A stretch of 64,000 nt of DNA from the NCBI GenBank assembly GCA_002382975.1, contig DFTB01000006.1:1-64000 (forward strand), read 5' to 3'. The notes beneath the pieces are model-generated. The model did no database searches. It saw only the letters and a list, made by a program, of their open reading frames with translations, and was not told the origin of the DNA. Below, in pieces: positions 26,219-34,356 of the stretch; the first letter of the stretch is position 1, and each line of letters starts with the position of its first letter. The position numbers were made by a program, and so were the translations under genes. The DNA is from Fibrobacter sp. UBA4223. Lineage in GTDB: Bacteria > Fibrobacterota > Fibrobacteria > Fibrobacterales > Fibrobacteraceae.

Positions 26219-27655
26219 ATGTCCATACCTAACTTTATCATCCCCGACTTGCTATTGCTGCTGTTCCCCTTCATTGTCATCGGGAGCAGGCTTTTCTGCG
26301 ATGCCAAATCCAACGTTCCCTGGCGTATCGCCAACATCGGGTTCCTGCTCATCTTCCTGCTGCTGAACTTTATCCCGCTGGCTGGAGGCGAGGGCCGGTT
26401 CTTTATCTGCAACTGGCGAGTGGACGACTTTGGCGTGTTCATGCGCGAAGTACTAGTAGTCTCCGCCATTCTCGGCATGTGGTTTTCCAAGGACTACTTT
26501 ATGCATGCCGCCGCCGGCAAGCCCCAGATGCACCAGATTGCGGAATTCATCGGGGCTATCGCCTTTGCCACCTTCGGCGGCGTGACGGTGGTGAGCGCCT
26601 GCGACACCATCACCTTCTTCTTGGGTCTTGAAATCGCCACTATTCCCATGTACGCCCTGACCGCCTGGAACAAGCAGGACCAGCTAGGTTCCGAAGCCGC
26701 CACCAAGTACATCTTGATGGGGTCCGTGGCCACCGCCTTCGAGCTGTTCGGCTTCAGCTACCTCTACGGTTTTGCCGGGAGCCTGCATTTCGACGCCATC
26801 CAGAGAGCCGTGGCCGCCGGGGCTTCCCCGCTCTTGTGGATTGCGGTGCTGTTCCTGTTCTGCGGAATCGGTTTCAAGCTCACCCTGTTCCCCTTCTACA
26901 CCTGGGCTCCCGACGTTTACGAAGGCGCTCCCACGCCGGTGACGGCGGTGCTTTCCGTGACCTCCAAGGCTACTGCCATCGCATTCCTGGTGGTGCTGGT
27001 CTATGGGCCTCTTGCCCCTGTGCAGGAGCAGATTGCCCCCCTCATCGCCCTGCTTGCTGGCGTCACCCTCTTTGTAGGTAACCTGGGTGCGCTAAAGCAG
27101 TACAGGCTCCGCCGGTTCATGGCCTACAGCTCTATCGCACAGGCGGGCTATATCATGGTGGCCCTCCTCGGTACTGCCGCCATGGCGAAAACCGCCATCA
27201 TCTACTACCTGTTCGTGTATGCGGTGTCCAACTACCTGGCCTTTTTCGTGTTCGGCATTATCGGTCACCACCGGGAAGAGATATTCGACTCCCTGCGGGG
27301 ACTTTCCAAGCAGAACCCGAGCCTTGCCATTGCACTTGCCATTTCCATGTTCAGCCTGGCGGGAATCCCTCCCCTTGCTGGTTTCTTCGGCAAGTTCCAC
27401 CTGTTCTTCAGCGGGGCGACCACGGGCCACTACATGCTTATCGCCTTTGCGGTGCTGAACAACGTGCTCGCCCTGTTCTACTACCTGCAGCTGGTCAAGA
27501 GTGCCTGGGTCGATGAACCCGACGGACACCTGAACCCCCTGCGCCTTACCCGCAGGCAACGTGGCGTCATCATTTTGCTGTCTTGCGCAGTGGTGATTCT
27601 CGGGTTCCTTCCCTTCCTCAGCGACAACATCTTTATGGGATTCAGCGGACTATAA
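26219..27655 (+). CDS. nuoN: NADH-quinone oxidoreductase subunit N
   Basis: The 478-residue third antiporter-like subunit and last gene of the operon. Seen: FFLGLEIATIPMYALTAWNK with the conserved Glu, GIGFKLTLFPFYTWAPDVYEGAPTPV-type channel motif (FKLTLFPFYTWAPDVY), RRFMAYSSIAQAGYIM, and SLAGIPPLAGFFGKF. It starts directly after a heptad array with no clear ribosome site and ends at a strong terminator. The operon therefore encodes 11 of the 14 standard complex I subunits, as ten genes because B and C are fused. Confidence 0.95.
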   Translation: MSIPNFIIPDLLLLLFPFIVIGSRLFCDAKSNVPWRIANIGFLLIFLLLNFIPLAGGEGRFFICNWRVDDFGVFMREVLVVSAILGMWFSKDYFMHAAAGKPQMHQIAEFIGAIAFATFGGVTVVSACDTITFFLGLEIATIPMYALTAWNKQDQLGSEAATKYILMGSVATAFELFGFSYLYGFAGSLHFDAIQRAVAAGASPLLWIAVLFLFCGIGFKLTLFPFYTWAPDVYEGAPTPVTAVLSVTSKATAIAFLVVLVYGPLAPVQEQIAPLIALLAGVTLFVGNLGALKQYRLRRFMAYSSIAQAGYIMVALLGTAAMAKTAIIYYLFVYAVSNYLAFFVFGIIGHHREEIFDSLRGLSKQNPSLAIALAISMFSLAGIPPLAGFFGKFHLFFSGATTGHYMLIAFAVLNNVLALFYYLQLVKSAWVDEPDGHLNPLRLTRRQRGVIILLSCAVVILGFLPFLSDNIFMGFSGL

Positions 27656-27656
27656 G

Positions 27657-27688
27657 CAAAAGGCCCCGAGTTTCCTCGGAGCCTTTTC
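27657..27688. terminator. Terminator of the nuo operon, also facing tRNA-Arg
   Basis: Stem AGGCcCCGAG / CTCGGaGCCT with one mismatch and a TTTC loop at 27661-27684. It is followed by TTTTCT on the plus strand and TTTTG on the minus strand, so it can serve nuoN and the convergent tRNA gene. Confidence 0.85.
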
Positions 27689-27690
27689 TA

Positions 27691-27763
27691 TACCCGGATC
27701 GCGATTCGAACGCGAGTTTGATCCTTAGGAGGGACCCGTTCTATCCAGCTGAACTATCCAGGC
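27691..27763 (-). tRNA. tRNA-Arg (anticodon CCT)
   Basis: A 73-nt cloverleaf on the minus strand. Acceptor GCCTGGA pairs with TCCGGGT (with G-U wobbles), followed by discriminator A. D-arm GTTC-AGCTGGATA-GAAC. Anticodon arm GGTCC-CTCCTAA-GGATC, with CCT reading codon AGG. Variable loop AAAC. T-arm TCGCG-TTCGAAT-CGCGA. CCA is not encoded. Confidence 0.93.
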
Positions 27764-27793
27764 AATAGCGGGACAAATATATAAAAATTTCCG

Positions 27794-28642
27794 CTACTTT
27801 TCGATGCTGGTCACATTTCCGCCGTCAATTCCCTGAATATGGCAAGTCCTCTGCGGGAAAGGAATGGTTATCCCCTCTTCGTCGAAGCGGCGTTTAATTT
27901 CGTCGGTGTATTTCCAAAGCAGGTTGAAATAGTCCGCATTCTTGACCCAGGCCCGGAAAGCCACCTCCACGGAACTGTCCGCCAGGGCTGACACAAAGAA
28001 CTGCGGTACGGGATTTTTCAGGAACAGAGGTTCGTTTTCCACCAGTTCCCGCATAATTCCAAGAGCCTTGTCCGTAGAGTCTCCGTAGCCGATGCCCACT
28101 TTCAGTTCCAGACGGCGGCTCACGTTCTTGCTATAGTTCACGATGGGCTGCCCCCAGAGGGAGCTGTTGGGAGCAGAGACATACAGACCGTCCACCGTTT
28201 CAAGAGTAGTATTGAACAGTCCGATACCCTTGATTTTCCCCTTGATGGAGCCGCACTCGATGTAATGGCCCGCCTTGAAGGGCCGAATGAACATGAGCAA
28301 AAGCCCTGCCGCAATGTTTGAAAGGGTGTCCTTCAAGGCAAGACCGATAGCAAGGCTTGCCGCACCCACCATAGCCACAAGACCCGCCGTATTGACTCCT
28401 GCAATATGGAGCACCAGCAAAAGAGTCACCACGTAAATCGTGTAAGACACCAAGGAATAGACCAGGGGGCGTGCCGCAGGGTCCATGCCCCGAATTTCGG
28501 CATGGGTAATAATACGCTTGAAAATAAACAGAAGCAACTTGGCAAGGCCCAGAATCAACAGGGCCAAAATCAGCCTTTGCAACAGGGAATGCTGCATCAA
28601 GGCGTACATCCAGTTTTCAAAAACTTCTTTACCGTTTCCCAT
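27794..28642 (-). CDS. mscS: Small-conductance mechanosensitive channel, MscS family
   Basis: A 282-residue inner-membrane channel that opens on hypo-osmotic stress. Seen: N-terminal hydrophobic helices (RLILALLILGLAKLLLFIF, LVYSLVSYTIYVVTLLLVL), the pore helix TM3 (GLVAMVGAASLAIGLALKDTLSNIAAG near residues 86-112), the beta domain (GHYIECGSIKGKIKGIGLFNTTLET) and the C-terminal alpha/beta domain. ATG 28642 has no Shine-Dalgarno site; TAAATT lies exactly at -12 to -7, fitting a leaderless mRNA. It is divergent from slyD. Confidence 0.93.
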   Translation of the reverse strand: MGNGKEVFENWMYALMQHSLLQRLILALLILGLAKLLLFIFKRIITHAEIRGMDPAARPLVYSLVSYTIYVVTLLLVLHIAGVNTAGLVAMVGAASLAIGLALKDTLSNIAAGLLLMFIRPFKAGHYIECGSIKGKIKGIGLFNTTLETVDGLYVSAPNSSLWGQPIVNYSKNVSRRLELKVGIGYGDSTDKALGIMRELVENEPLFLKNPVPQFFVSALADSSVEVAFRAWVKNADYFNLLWKYTDEIKRRFDEEGITIPFPQRTCHIQGIDGGNVTSIEK

Positions 28643-28719
28643 ATCCCAAATTTAGAAAAATATCGACTTCTTTTTTCTATATTTGTTCCACTTTCAATTC
28701 CCTCCAACAAGGAACACTT

Positions 28720-29334
28720 ATGAAAATCGCCGACAAGACCGTGGTCCAGATGCACTACACCCTCACCTCCGACGAAGGAGCAGTCATTGACTCTTCCGAA
28801 GGTCGCGAACCGCTCCAGTACATCCAGGGCGCCCACATGATCGTGGTAGGTCTTGAAAAGGCCATGGTAGGCCACGACGTTGGCGACAAGTTCGACGTGA
28901 AGGTCATTCCCGCCGAAGGCTACGGCGAATACGACGAAACCCTCGCCCAAGAGGTGCCGCTGAACGTGTTCCAGGGAGTGGAAAAGGTAGAACCCGGCAT
29001 GTTGTTCTACGCCCAGACGCCTATGGGTCCCATGCCTATTCGGGTCAAGTCCGTTTCAGCAGACAAGGCGGTCATCGACGCCAACCACGAACTGGCGGGC
29101 AAGAACCTGAATTTCGCCATCGAAGTCGTGAGCGTGCGCGAGGCCACCGAAGAGGAACTGAACCCGCAAGGCCACCACTGCTGCTGCGGTAAGCACGAAG
29201 GTGAAGGCGAGCACGAATGCCACTGTGGCGAAGAAGGCCACGAATGCGAATGTGGCGGCGAAGGTCACAAGGAAAATTGCGATGGCAAGGGTGGCTGCGG
29301 CTGCCCCAACCACGACAAGCACCATAGCAAATAA
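28720..29334 (+). CDS. slyD: SlyD-type FKBP peptidyl-prolyl isomerase with metal-binding tail
   Basis: A 204-residue cytosolic prolyl isomerase/chaperone. The FKBP domain with inserted flap occupies residues about 1-140 (VVQMHYTLTSDEGAVIDSS, GLEKAMVGHDVGDKF, PAEGYGEYDE, NHELAGKNLNFAIEVV). The last ~55 residues are Cys/His-rich (HHCCCGKHEGEGEHECHCGE), as in E. coli SlyD, which binds nickel and other metals and helps hydrogenase maturation. The ribosome site is AAGGAA. No hydrogenase gene is in the window. A heptad array begins within the stop codon. Confidence 0.94.
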   Translation: MKIADKTVVQMHYTLTSDEGAVIDSSEGREPLQYIQGAHMIVVGLEKAMVGHDVGDKFDVKVIPAEGYGEYDETLAQEVPLNVFQGVEKVEPGMLFYAQTPMGPMPIRVKSVSADKAVIDANHELAGKNLNFAIEVVSVREATEEELNPQGHHCCCGKHEGEGEHECHCGEEGHECECGGEGHKENCDGKGGCGCPNHDKHHSK

Positions 29335-29439
29335 GAGTTACGAGTTTTGAGTCGACGCTTCGCGTCTCTGAGTTTTGAGTTTTTAAGATCGCGTCTTTGG
29401 CGCCAAATCAGAACTGAAAACTCATAACTGAGAACTCAA
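29335..29439. repeat. Paired inverted heptad arrays between slyD and nadE
   Basis: Left arm: GAGTTAC, GAGTTTT, GAGTCGA, then further TGAGTTT units. Right arm: AACTGAA, AACTCAT, AACTGAG, AACTCAA (29412-29439). The centre contains the hairpins GACG-cttc-CGTC-like and TTTGGCGCCAAA. The element sits between two convergent genes. Confidence 0.83.
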
Positions 29440-29450
29440 TACTACACAAT

Positions 29451-30995
29451 CTACACCTGTGATTCCGGGTATTCCGCGCCGAAGGCGTGACCCGAAACAG
29501 AAAGTATTGGCGGGAACTGGATGCGCTTGGCCAGGGCAATCCCACGGAAACGCCTGTGCCAGGCCCGCATGTCTTGCAGAGCCTCTTCGGGAGTCTTGAA
29601 CAGGGACTTGAAATACTCCAGGTCCACGCCCAAGTCCTTGCAATAGCTTTCAAAGCCTGCCGCCAGGCGGGCTTCCGTACTTTCCAGGCTACTCCCCCAT
29701 TCCACCCATTCGGCAAAAAGCTTGTCGTGATACGGATACTTGATGGGGTCGCCCTTTCCCTCGTCCACGTTCATGGCGTCGCTGAGTTCCGCGCTGGCAG
29801 GCACGTCTATAGAAGCCTGGGGGATAATTTCCTTGTCGCGGTTGATGTAGCGGGCCAGGGCATACACGTCTGTTTTCCACAGGTCGCCCAAGGCGCACAT
29901 GACACCGCAACTGTCCCCGTACAGGGTGCAGTAACCGGCGGTAGCCTCGCTCTTGTTGCCGTTGCAGGTAATGCCCGCTCCAAGCACAGAGGCCACCGTC
30001 AACAGCACCGATGCCGAGCGGGTTCTGGCCTGCAGGTTCTCGTGGTTGATGCCTTCCACCTTTATGGGGGTATCGTCCCCTTCGAACTTGCACTGTCCCA
30101 AGCTGTTGCAAACGGACTCTACGATAGCAGAAATAGGCGCCACCATGTAGGGGCTGCCCAGATTCTTCGCCAGGTCTGCCGCCGCATTCCGGGTAGTGGC
30201 CGAATTGAAACGGGTGGGCATGTTGATCAGGTAAACGTTCTTTGCACCGATGGCCTCCGCATAGAGGGCCGCCGATACGGCGCTGTCGATACCGCCGCTA
30301 GCCCCGATGACCATGCGGGGAATATGGAACTTTTTCAGATTCTCCCGAATCATGAACACCAAGGCATCGTGAATAAGGGCGATGCGGTCAGGCTCCACAA
30401 CGGTATTCTGTGGGAATCCGGAAACAGAACCGTCCTCACCCACCTCTACCAGGCATTCCGACGATTCAAACCGGGGCATGGCAAACACCTGGTTTCCGCT
30501 TTTGTCCCAAATGCCGCTACCGCCGTCCATGGCATAAATGTTCTTGCCGCTGTTTTCGGTACCTACCGCATCTACATAAAATACCGGCTGGCACAGTTTT
30601 TTTGCATGGCCCGCACAGGCCCCCTGCACCGTCCTACCTTTGTCCAGCACAAAGGTGGCGTAGCCCGAAAGGACCTCAAAGTCGTAACCCCATTTTGCAG
30701 GTTTCCCGTTACTAAAAAACATTCCACCTTCGGAAAGCGTGTCGCTTCCGCCCAGCAGGATTTCGATTCCCTGGGAAAGTTCGGCCACCTTGTCCCTGAA
30801 ACCCGCGCATTTCTGGAGGAACTCTACTTCGTCCCCCAGGGAACCCAGCAAGGCAGAACCTTCGATAGCGTTCTGTGGCAACAACACCACATCGGCACCA
30901 GCCGCCTTGCCTCGTTCCACGGCGGCCATCACCATTTCAAGATTCACTTCAGGTTTGCCCGCTTCCACAAACAGCTGGGCCATATAAACTTTCAT
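29451..30995 (-). CDS. nadE: NAD+ synthase with an apparently degenerate glutaminase domain
   Basis: Converts nicotinic acid adenine dinucleotide to NAD+. 514 residues; start ATG 30995 has an AGAGG ribosome site 6 nt upstream. The C-terminal synthetase half is intact: the P-loop GASGGIDSAVSAALYA (SGGIDS at 233-238), STHR-like region NMPTRFNSATTRN, and TYTLYGDSCG-like segment. The N-terminal nitrilase-type half (1-185) is short. Its Glu position reads PQNAIEGS, and the stretch that should carry the catalytic Lys (K-x-x-LPNY) and nucleophile Cys (ICEDxW) is about 50 residues shorter, with neither motif visible. It may use free ammonia (inference). Confidence 0.92.
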   Translation of the reverse strand: MKVYMAQLFVEAGKPEVNLEMVMAAVERGKAAGADVVLLPQNAIEGSALLGSLGDEVEFLQKCAGFRDKVAELSQGIEILLGGSDTLSEGGMFFSNGKPAKWGYDFEVLSGYATFVLDKGRTVQGACAGHAKKLCQPVFYVDAVGTENSGKNIYAMDGGSGIWDKSGNQVFAMPRFESSECLVEVGEDGSVSGFPQNTVVEPDRIALIHDALVFMIRENLKKFHIPRMVIGASGGIDSAVSAALYAEAIGAKNVYLINMPTRFNSATTRNAAADLAKNLGSPYMVAPISAIVESVCNSLGQCKFEGDDTPIKVEGINHENLQARTRSASVLLTVASVLGAGITCNGNKSEATAGYCTLYGDSCGVMCALGDLWKTDVYALARYINRDKEIIPQASIDVPASAELSDAMNVDEGKGDPIKYPYHDKLFAEWVEWGSSLESTEARLAAGFESYCKDLGVDLEYFKSLFKTPEEALQDMRAWHRRFRGIALAKRIQFPPILSVSGHAFGAEYPESQV

Positions 30996-31085
30996 AAAGA
31001 CCTCTTTTTCCAACGGAAAATATAGAATTATCGCAACTGGGGCGTCATTACGGAGTGAGCACCGCAGTTGACGGGGATGCAGTGC

Positions 31086-31121
31086 AAAAAATATGCCAAT
31101 GGCAACGGGCATTTTTTTTTG
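31086..31121. terminator. Hairpin with T runs on both strands between nadE and pnp
   Basis: Stem around ATGCC / GGCAT flanked by A and T runs, so the arms extend through A-T pairs. It is terminator-like in both directions. On the minus strand it lies after the pnp terminator, and no plus-strand gene is directly upstream. Confidence 0.5.
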
Positions 31122-31192
31122 CAAAAGGCTTATTCCCGATTCAGTCTATTTACAGAATCACGAAAGTGTCAGGTTATGCCTTACATTTACTG

Positions 31193-31229
31193 TAAAAAAA
31201 AAAAGAATGCCGGGTTTTACCCGACATTC
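31193..31229 (-). terminator. Rho-independent terminator of rpsO-pnp
   Basis: Minus-strand stem GAATGTCGGGT / ACCCGGCATTC with one mismatch and a short loop, followed by about 12 U. It lies 24 bp after the pnp stop codon. Confidence 0.88.
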
Positions 31230-31252
31230 CTAATAAATTAACTAGAGTTCGA

Positions 31253-33508
31253 CTAGCCTTCAGCCGGAGCTTCGGGAGCAGCAGGTGCTTCAGGAGCGGC
31301 TTCAGCGGCCGGAGCTTCAGCCGGGGCAGCCTTCGGAGGGAGCAAAGCCTTCATAGAAAGCTTCACCTTGCCCTTCGGGTCCACACCGAGGCAGAGCACT
31401 TCGACTTCGTCACCCACGTGAACAACGTCTTCGACCTTATCGACGCGATGGTCGGCAAGTTCAGAGATGTGCACGAGGCCGTCGCGACCAGGCAAGATTT
31501 CGACGAATGCGCCAAACGGCTGAATCGTCTTGACCTTGCCCTTGTACTTGCGGCCCGGTTCGGGTTCGGCAGTGAGTTCTTCAATCATGCGACGGCAAAC
31601 TGCAGCGGCCTTGCCACTGGGAGCAGCAATGTCGATGTTGCCATCGTCGTCGATGTTGATGGTGCAACCCGTCTGAGACTGCATGCCCTTGATCACGGAG
31701 CCACCGGAACCGATGACGTCGCGAATCTTGTTGGTGGGGATGCGCATCTTGATCATGGTCGGAGCCTTCTCGGAGACGTGCGGGCGCGGAGCGGCGAGGC
31801 CGAGTTCAGCCATCTTGCCCAAGATGTGCAGGCGGCCTTGGCGTGCCTGTTCCAGAGCTTCGCGCATGAGTTCCGGCGTAATGCCGCGGATCTTGATGTC
31901 CATCTGGAAGGCAGTGATGCCTTCGGCAGTACCCGTCACCTTGAAGTCCATATCGCCGAGGTGGTCTTCCGTACCGGTGATGTCGGTCAAGATCTTGATC
32001 TTGCCGCCTTCCTTCACAGAACCCTTTTCGGAGATGAGGCCCATGGCGACACCTGCGACCGGAGCCTTGATAGGAACGCCAGCGTCCATCAAGCTGAGGC
32101 AGCCACCGCAAACAGAGGCCATGGAAGAAGAACCGTTGGATTCCTGAATTTCGGAAACCACGCGGATGGTGTACGGGAAGTCTTCCGGCAGCGGAAGAAC
32201 GGCAGCGAGAGAGCGTTCGGCGAGGTGGCCGTGACCGATTTCGCGGCGGCTCATGCCGAGGCGCTTGCATTCACCCACGCAGTACGGCGGGAAGTTGTAA
32301 TGCAGCATGTAGCTCTTGGAGCCTTCGCCCTGCAGGCTTTCGTAACGCTGTTCGTCGGCCTTGGAGCCGAGCGTGCAGACCACGAGACCCTGGGTTTCAC
32401 CACGCTGGAAGATCGCAGAACCGTGAGCGCTGGGGAGAACGCCCAGTTCGATTTCGATGGGGCGGACTTCGGTCGTCGTACGGCCGTCGAGGCGCACGTC
32501 TTCGTTCAGGATCATTTCGCGCATGGCAGTGCGTTCGTAGTCGCTGAAGATTGCCTTGGCGTCTGCAACGAGAGCAGGATCCTGTTCTTCGTCCTTGCCG
32601 ATGATGGCGAGAATGCGTTCGTCTTCCAGCATCTTCGCGCAGAGGTCTGCCATAGCCGGATAGAAGTCGGTCTTCACCATGTTGGAGTGGACGTCCTTGT
32701 TCAGTTCGTCCCACACCACTTCCTTCACCGTAGCGAGAAGCTTTTCGTGGGCTTCGCCAACGTGCTGGGGCTTCAGTTCCATCTTGGGCTTGGCGCAACG
32801 GTCCACCAGTTCCTGTTGGGCCTTGCACATGAGCTTGATGGCTTCGTGACCGGCGAGAATTGCGTTGATCATCGTGTCTTCGGACACTTCGTAGGCACCG
32901 CCTTCCACCATGCACACAGAATCTTCGGTACCGGCGACCACCAGGTCCAGATCGGCACAGGCCATCTGTTCGTAGGTGGGCATCACGATGTTCTGACCAT
33001 CGACCACGGCCACGCGCACGGCGGCAACCTGCTGTTCGAAGGGCAGTTCCGAAAGACCGATGGAAAGGGATGCTGCAGACACGCCCAGCACATCCGGTGC
33101 AAACTTGCGGTCAGCAGACAGAACCTGCACAATCACCTGGACTTCGCGGGTGAAGTTCTCGGGGAACATCGGGCGAATGGGGCGGTCAATGATACGGGCA
33201 GAAAGAGTTTCTTCGTCAGAGGGGCGTCCGGCTTCGCGCTTGTTGTAGCCGCCCGGCAGGCGACCAGCAGCGTAGGCCTTTTCGCGATATTCCACAGTGA
33301 GGGGGAAGAAATCGCCTTCCTTCTCTTCGCCGTAGCAAACGGTAGAAAGCACGAAGGCGTCACCCATCTTGGCGACAGCAGCACCACGTGCCTGCTTTGC
33401 AATACGGCCCGTTTCAAACGAAATGACGCGGCCGTCGGGGAGTGTCACGGACACTTCCTTGGGGTCCAGCATCTTGCCGTACTTTTGATGATATGCATCA
33501 ATAGACAT
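31253..33508 (-). CDS. pnp: Polynucleotide phosphorylase
   Basis: A 751-residue 3'-5' phosphorolytic exoribonuclease of the RNA degradation machinery, a homotrimer. Seen: two RNase PH domains (GRLPGGYNKREAGRPSDEE, ARIIDRPIRPMFP; then LDGRTTTEVRPIEIE, GHGHLAERSLAAVLP, DITGTEDHLGDMDFKV with the active-site Asp), a KH domain (IRDVIGSGGSVIKGMQ near 590), an S1 domain (KVKTIQPFGAFVEILPGRDG near 655), and an Ala/Pro/Glu-rich tail of about 30 residues. It follows rpsO by 21 bp, the classic order. Confidence 0.98.
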   Translation of the reverse strand: MSIDAYHQKYGKMLDPKEVSVTLPDGRVISFETGRIAKQARGAAVAKMGDAFVLSTVCYGEEKEGDFFPLTVEYREKAYAAGRLPGGYNKREAGRPSDEETLSARIIDRPIRPMFPENFTREVQVIVQVLSADRKFAPDVLGVSAASLSIGLSELPFEQQVAAVRVAVVDGQNIVMPTYEQMACADLDLVVAGTEDSVCMVEGGAYEVSEDTMINAILAGHEAIKLMCKAQQELVDRCAKPKMELKPQHVGEAHEKLLATVKEVVWDELNKDVHSNMVKTDFYPAMADLCAKMLEDERILAIIGKDEEQDPALVADAKAIFSDYERTAMREMILNEDVRLDGRTTTEVRPIEIELGVLPSAHGSAIFQRGETQGLVVCTLGSKADEQRYESLQGEGSKSYMLHYNFPPYCVGECKRLGMSRREIGHGHLAERSLAAVLPLPEDFPYTIRVVSEIQESNGSSSMASVCGGCLSLMDAGVPIKAPVAGVAMGLISEKGSVKEGGKIKILTDITGTEDHLGDMDFKVTGTAEGITAFQMDIKIRGITPELMREALEQARQGRLHILGKMAELGLAAPRPHVSEKAPTMIKMRIPTNKIRDVIGSGGSVIKGMQSQTGCTINIDDDGNIDIAAPSGKAAAVCRRMIEELTAEPEPGRKYKGKVKTIQPFGAFVEILPGRDGLVHISELADHRVDKVEDVVHVGDEVEVLCLGVDPKGKVKLSMKALLPPKAAPAEAPAAEAAPEAPAAPEAPAEG

Positions 33509-33529
33509 AGATTATCTCCAGTCCGCAGA

Positions 33530-33802
33530 TTAGCCGCGGAGACCGAGTTCCTTGATGAGAGCACGAGCGGCGACAATGTCCTTTTCGCCGTAGTACTTGA
33601 GGAGGTTCTTGCGCTTTGCGACCATCATGGAGAGCCCGCGCAGGGAGTGGAAGTCCTTCTTGTGGGTCTTGATGTGCTCAGTCAGGTTCTTGATCTTTTC
33701 GGTGAGGATAGCGACCTGCACGCGGACGTTTCCGGTATCCTTTTCGTTGGCGCCGAACTTGGCGGTGAGCTCTGCAGCTTTTTCCTTAGTGATAGTAGCC
33801 AT
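33530..33802 (-). CDS. rpsO: Ribosomal protein S15
   Basis: A 90-residue 30S protein that binds 16S rRNA helices 20-22. Signature TEHIKTHKKDFHSLRGL and RKNLLKYY are present. ATG 33802 is chosen because AAGGA lies 9 nt upstream; an in-frame ATG at 33811 would leave no room for that site. It is upstream of pnp on the same strand, as in many bacteria, where S15 autoregulates its own mRNA (known in other species, not shown here). Confidence 0.97.
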   Translation of the reverse strand: MATITKEKAAELTAKFGANEKDTGNVRVQVAILTEKIKNLTEHIKTHKKDFHSLRGLSMMVAKRKNLLKYYGEKDIVAARALIKELGLRG

Positions 33803-33936
33803 TATAGCCATTCCTTTTTTTGATTGTTTAACTAATTACATGTTTATGCCCGAGTTTCCCTGCTTTAGGCCCAGTGGAATTGGCGAATCTGGACGCAGGA
33901 CCAAGGCAAAAATGCAACTTGGGGGGAAATATAGGT

Positions 33937-33971
33937 AAAAGACAAGCGGCAAAAGGCGAAAGACGAGAGAA
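33937..33971. repeat. Heptad array (5 x 7 bp, GAAAGAC type)
   Basis: Units AAAAGAC, AAGCGGC, AAAAGGC, GAAAGAC, GAGAGAA; degenerate but in 7-bp phase, and sharing GAAAGAC-GAGAGA with the array at 4871. Confidence 0.65.
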
Positions 33972-33995
33972 AATGGGCCGAAAACAGCCTGATTT

Positions 33996-34031
33996 GTCAT
34001 TGCGAGGCCCGATCAGGGCCGAAGCAATCTC
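33996..34031. repeat. REP-like palindrome (CATTGCGAG...AAGCAATCT type)
   Basis: Nested inverted repeat: inner stem GGCCC-gatca-GGGCC, outer stem ATTGC / GCAAT. It resembles the dispersed intergenic palindromes beginning GTCATTGCGAGG seen in many bacterial genomes (known as a general type). It is the first member of a repeat cluster extending to about 34170. Confidence 0.7.
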
Positions 34032-34079
34032 AATCCCTCGTTAAGGGGGGAAGCCTCCCCCTCGGCGAAGCCTTGCCCC

Positions 34080-34119
34080 GTGTCATCCTGAGCGGAACGA
34101 AGTGGAGTCGAAGGATCTA
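34080..34119. repeat. Solo copy of the GIY-YIG unit's terminal repeat
   Basis: Begins GTGTCATCCTGAGCG and ends GTCGAAGGATCTA, the same ends as the two inverted repeats at 44066 and 44400, with a different 12-nt middle. No nuclease ORF is attached. It lies between two GC-rich hairpins. Confidence 0.85.
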
Positions 34120-34135
34120 GGGCAAGTCTTCCCCT

Positions 34136-34169
34136 ACCCCCTCTGCGGGGAGTACCCCGCAACACCCCC
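34136..34169. repeat. GC-rich hairpin repeat (CCCCTCTGCGGGG...CCCCGCAACACCCC)
   Basis: Central stem GCGGGG-agta-CCCCGC at 34145-34160 with the flank AACACCCCC. A related copy lies inverted at 40383-40424, and a diverged copy lies inside a gene at 42193-42229. Confidence 0.7.
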
Positions 34170-34356
34170 GTAAATAATCCGAGTCTCAAGGGCACAGTCG
34201 CCTGCAAAAAAGGCCGTCGGTCGCGCCTTCACTTCGTTCGCCGCTACCCTCCGGATTTTTTGCCTAGCAACTATGCCCTCTCGCCTCGAAAAATGGGTTC
34301 GCTACGCAGGAGGTCGCTCGGTCACGGCGTTCCCTCGCAACCACCGTCTCAAACGT

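Noticed and set aside
31041..31075. An imperfect inverted repeat (CAACTGGGG...CGCAGTTG) upstream of nadE
   Set aside because: The arms are short and imperfect, and no second copy or regulator is present; too weak to list.
31418..33823. An 801-codon open frame opposite pnp and rpsO
   Set aside because: It covers two certain genes on the minus strand and its translation resembles only codon-biased antisense sequence rich in His, Val and Phe.
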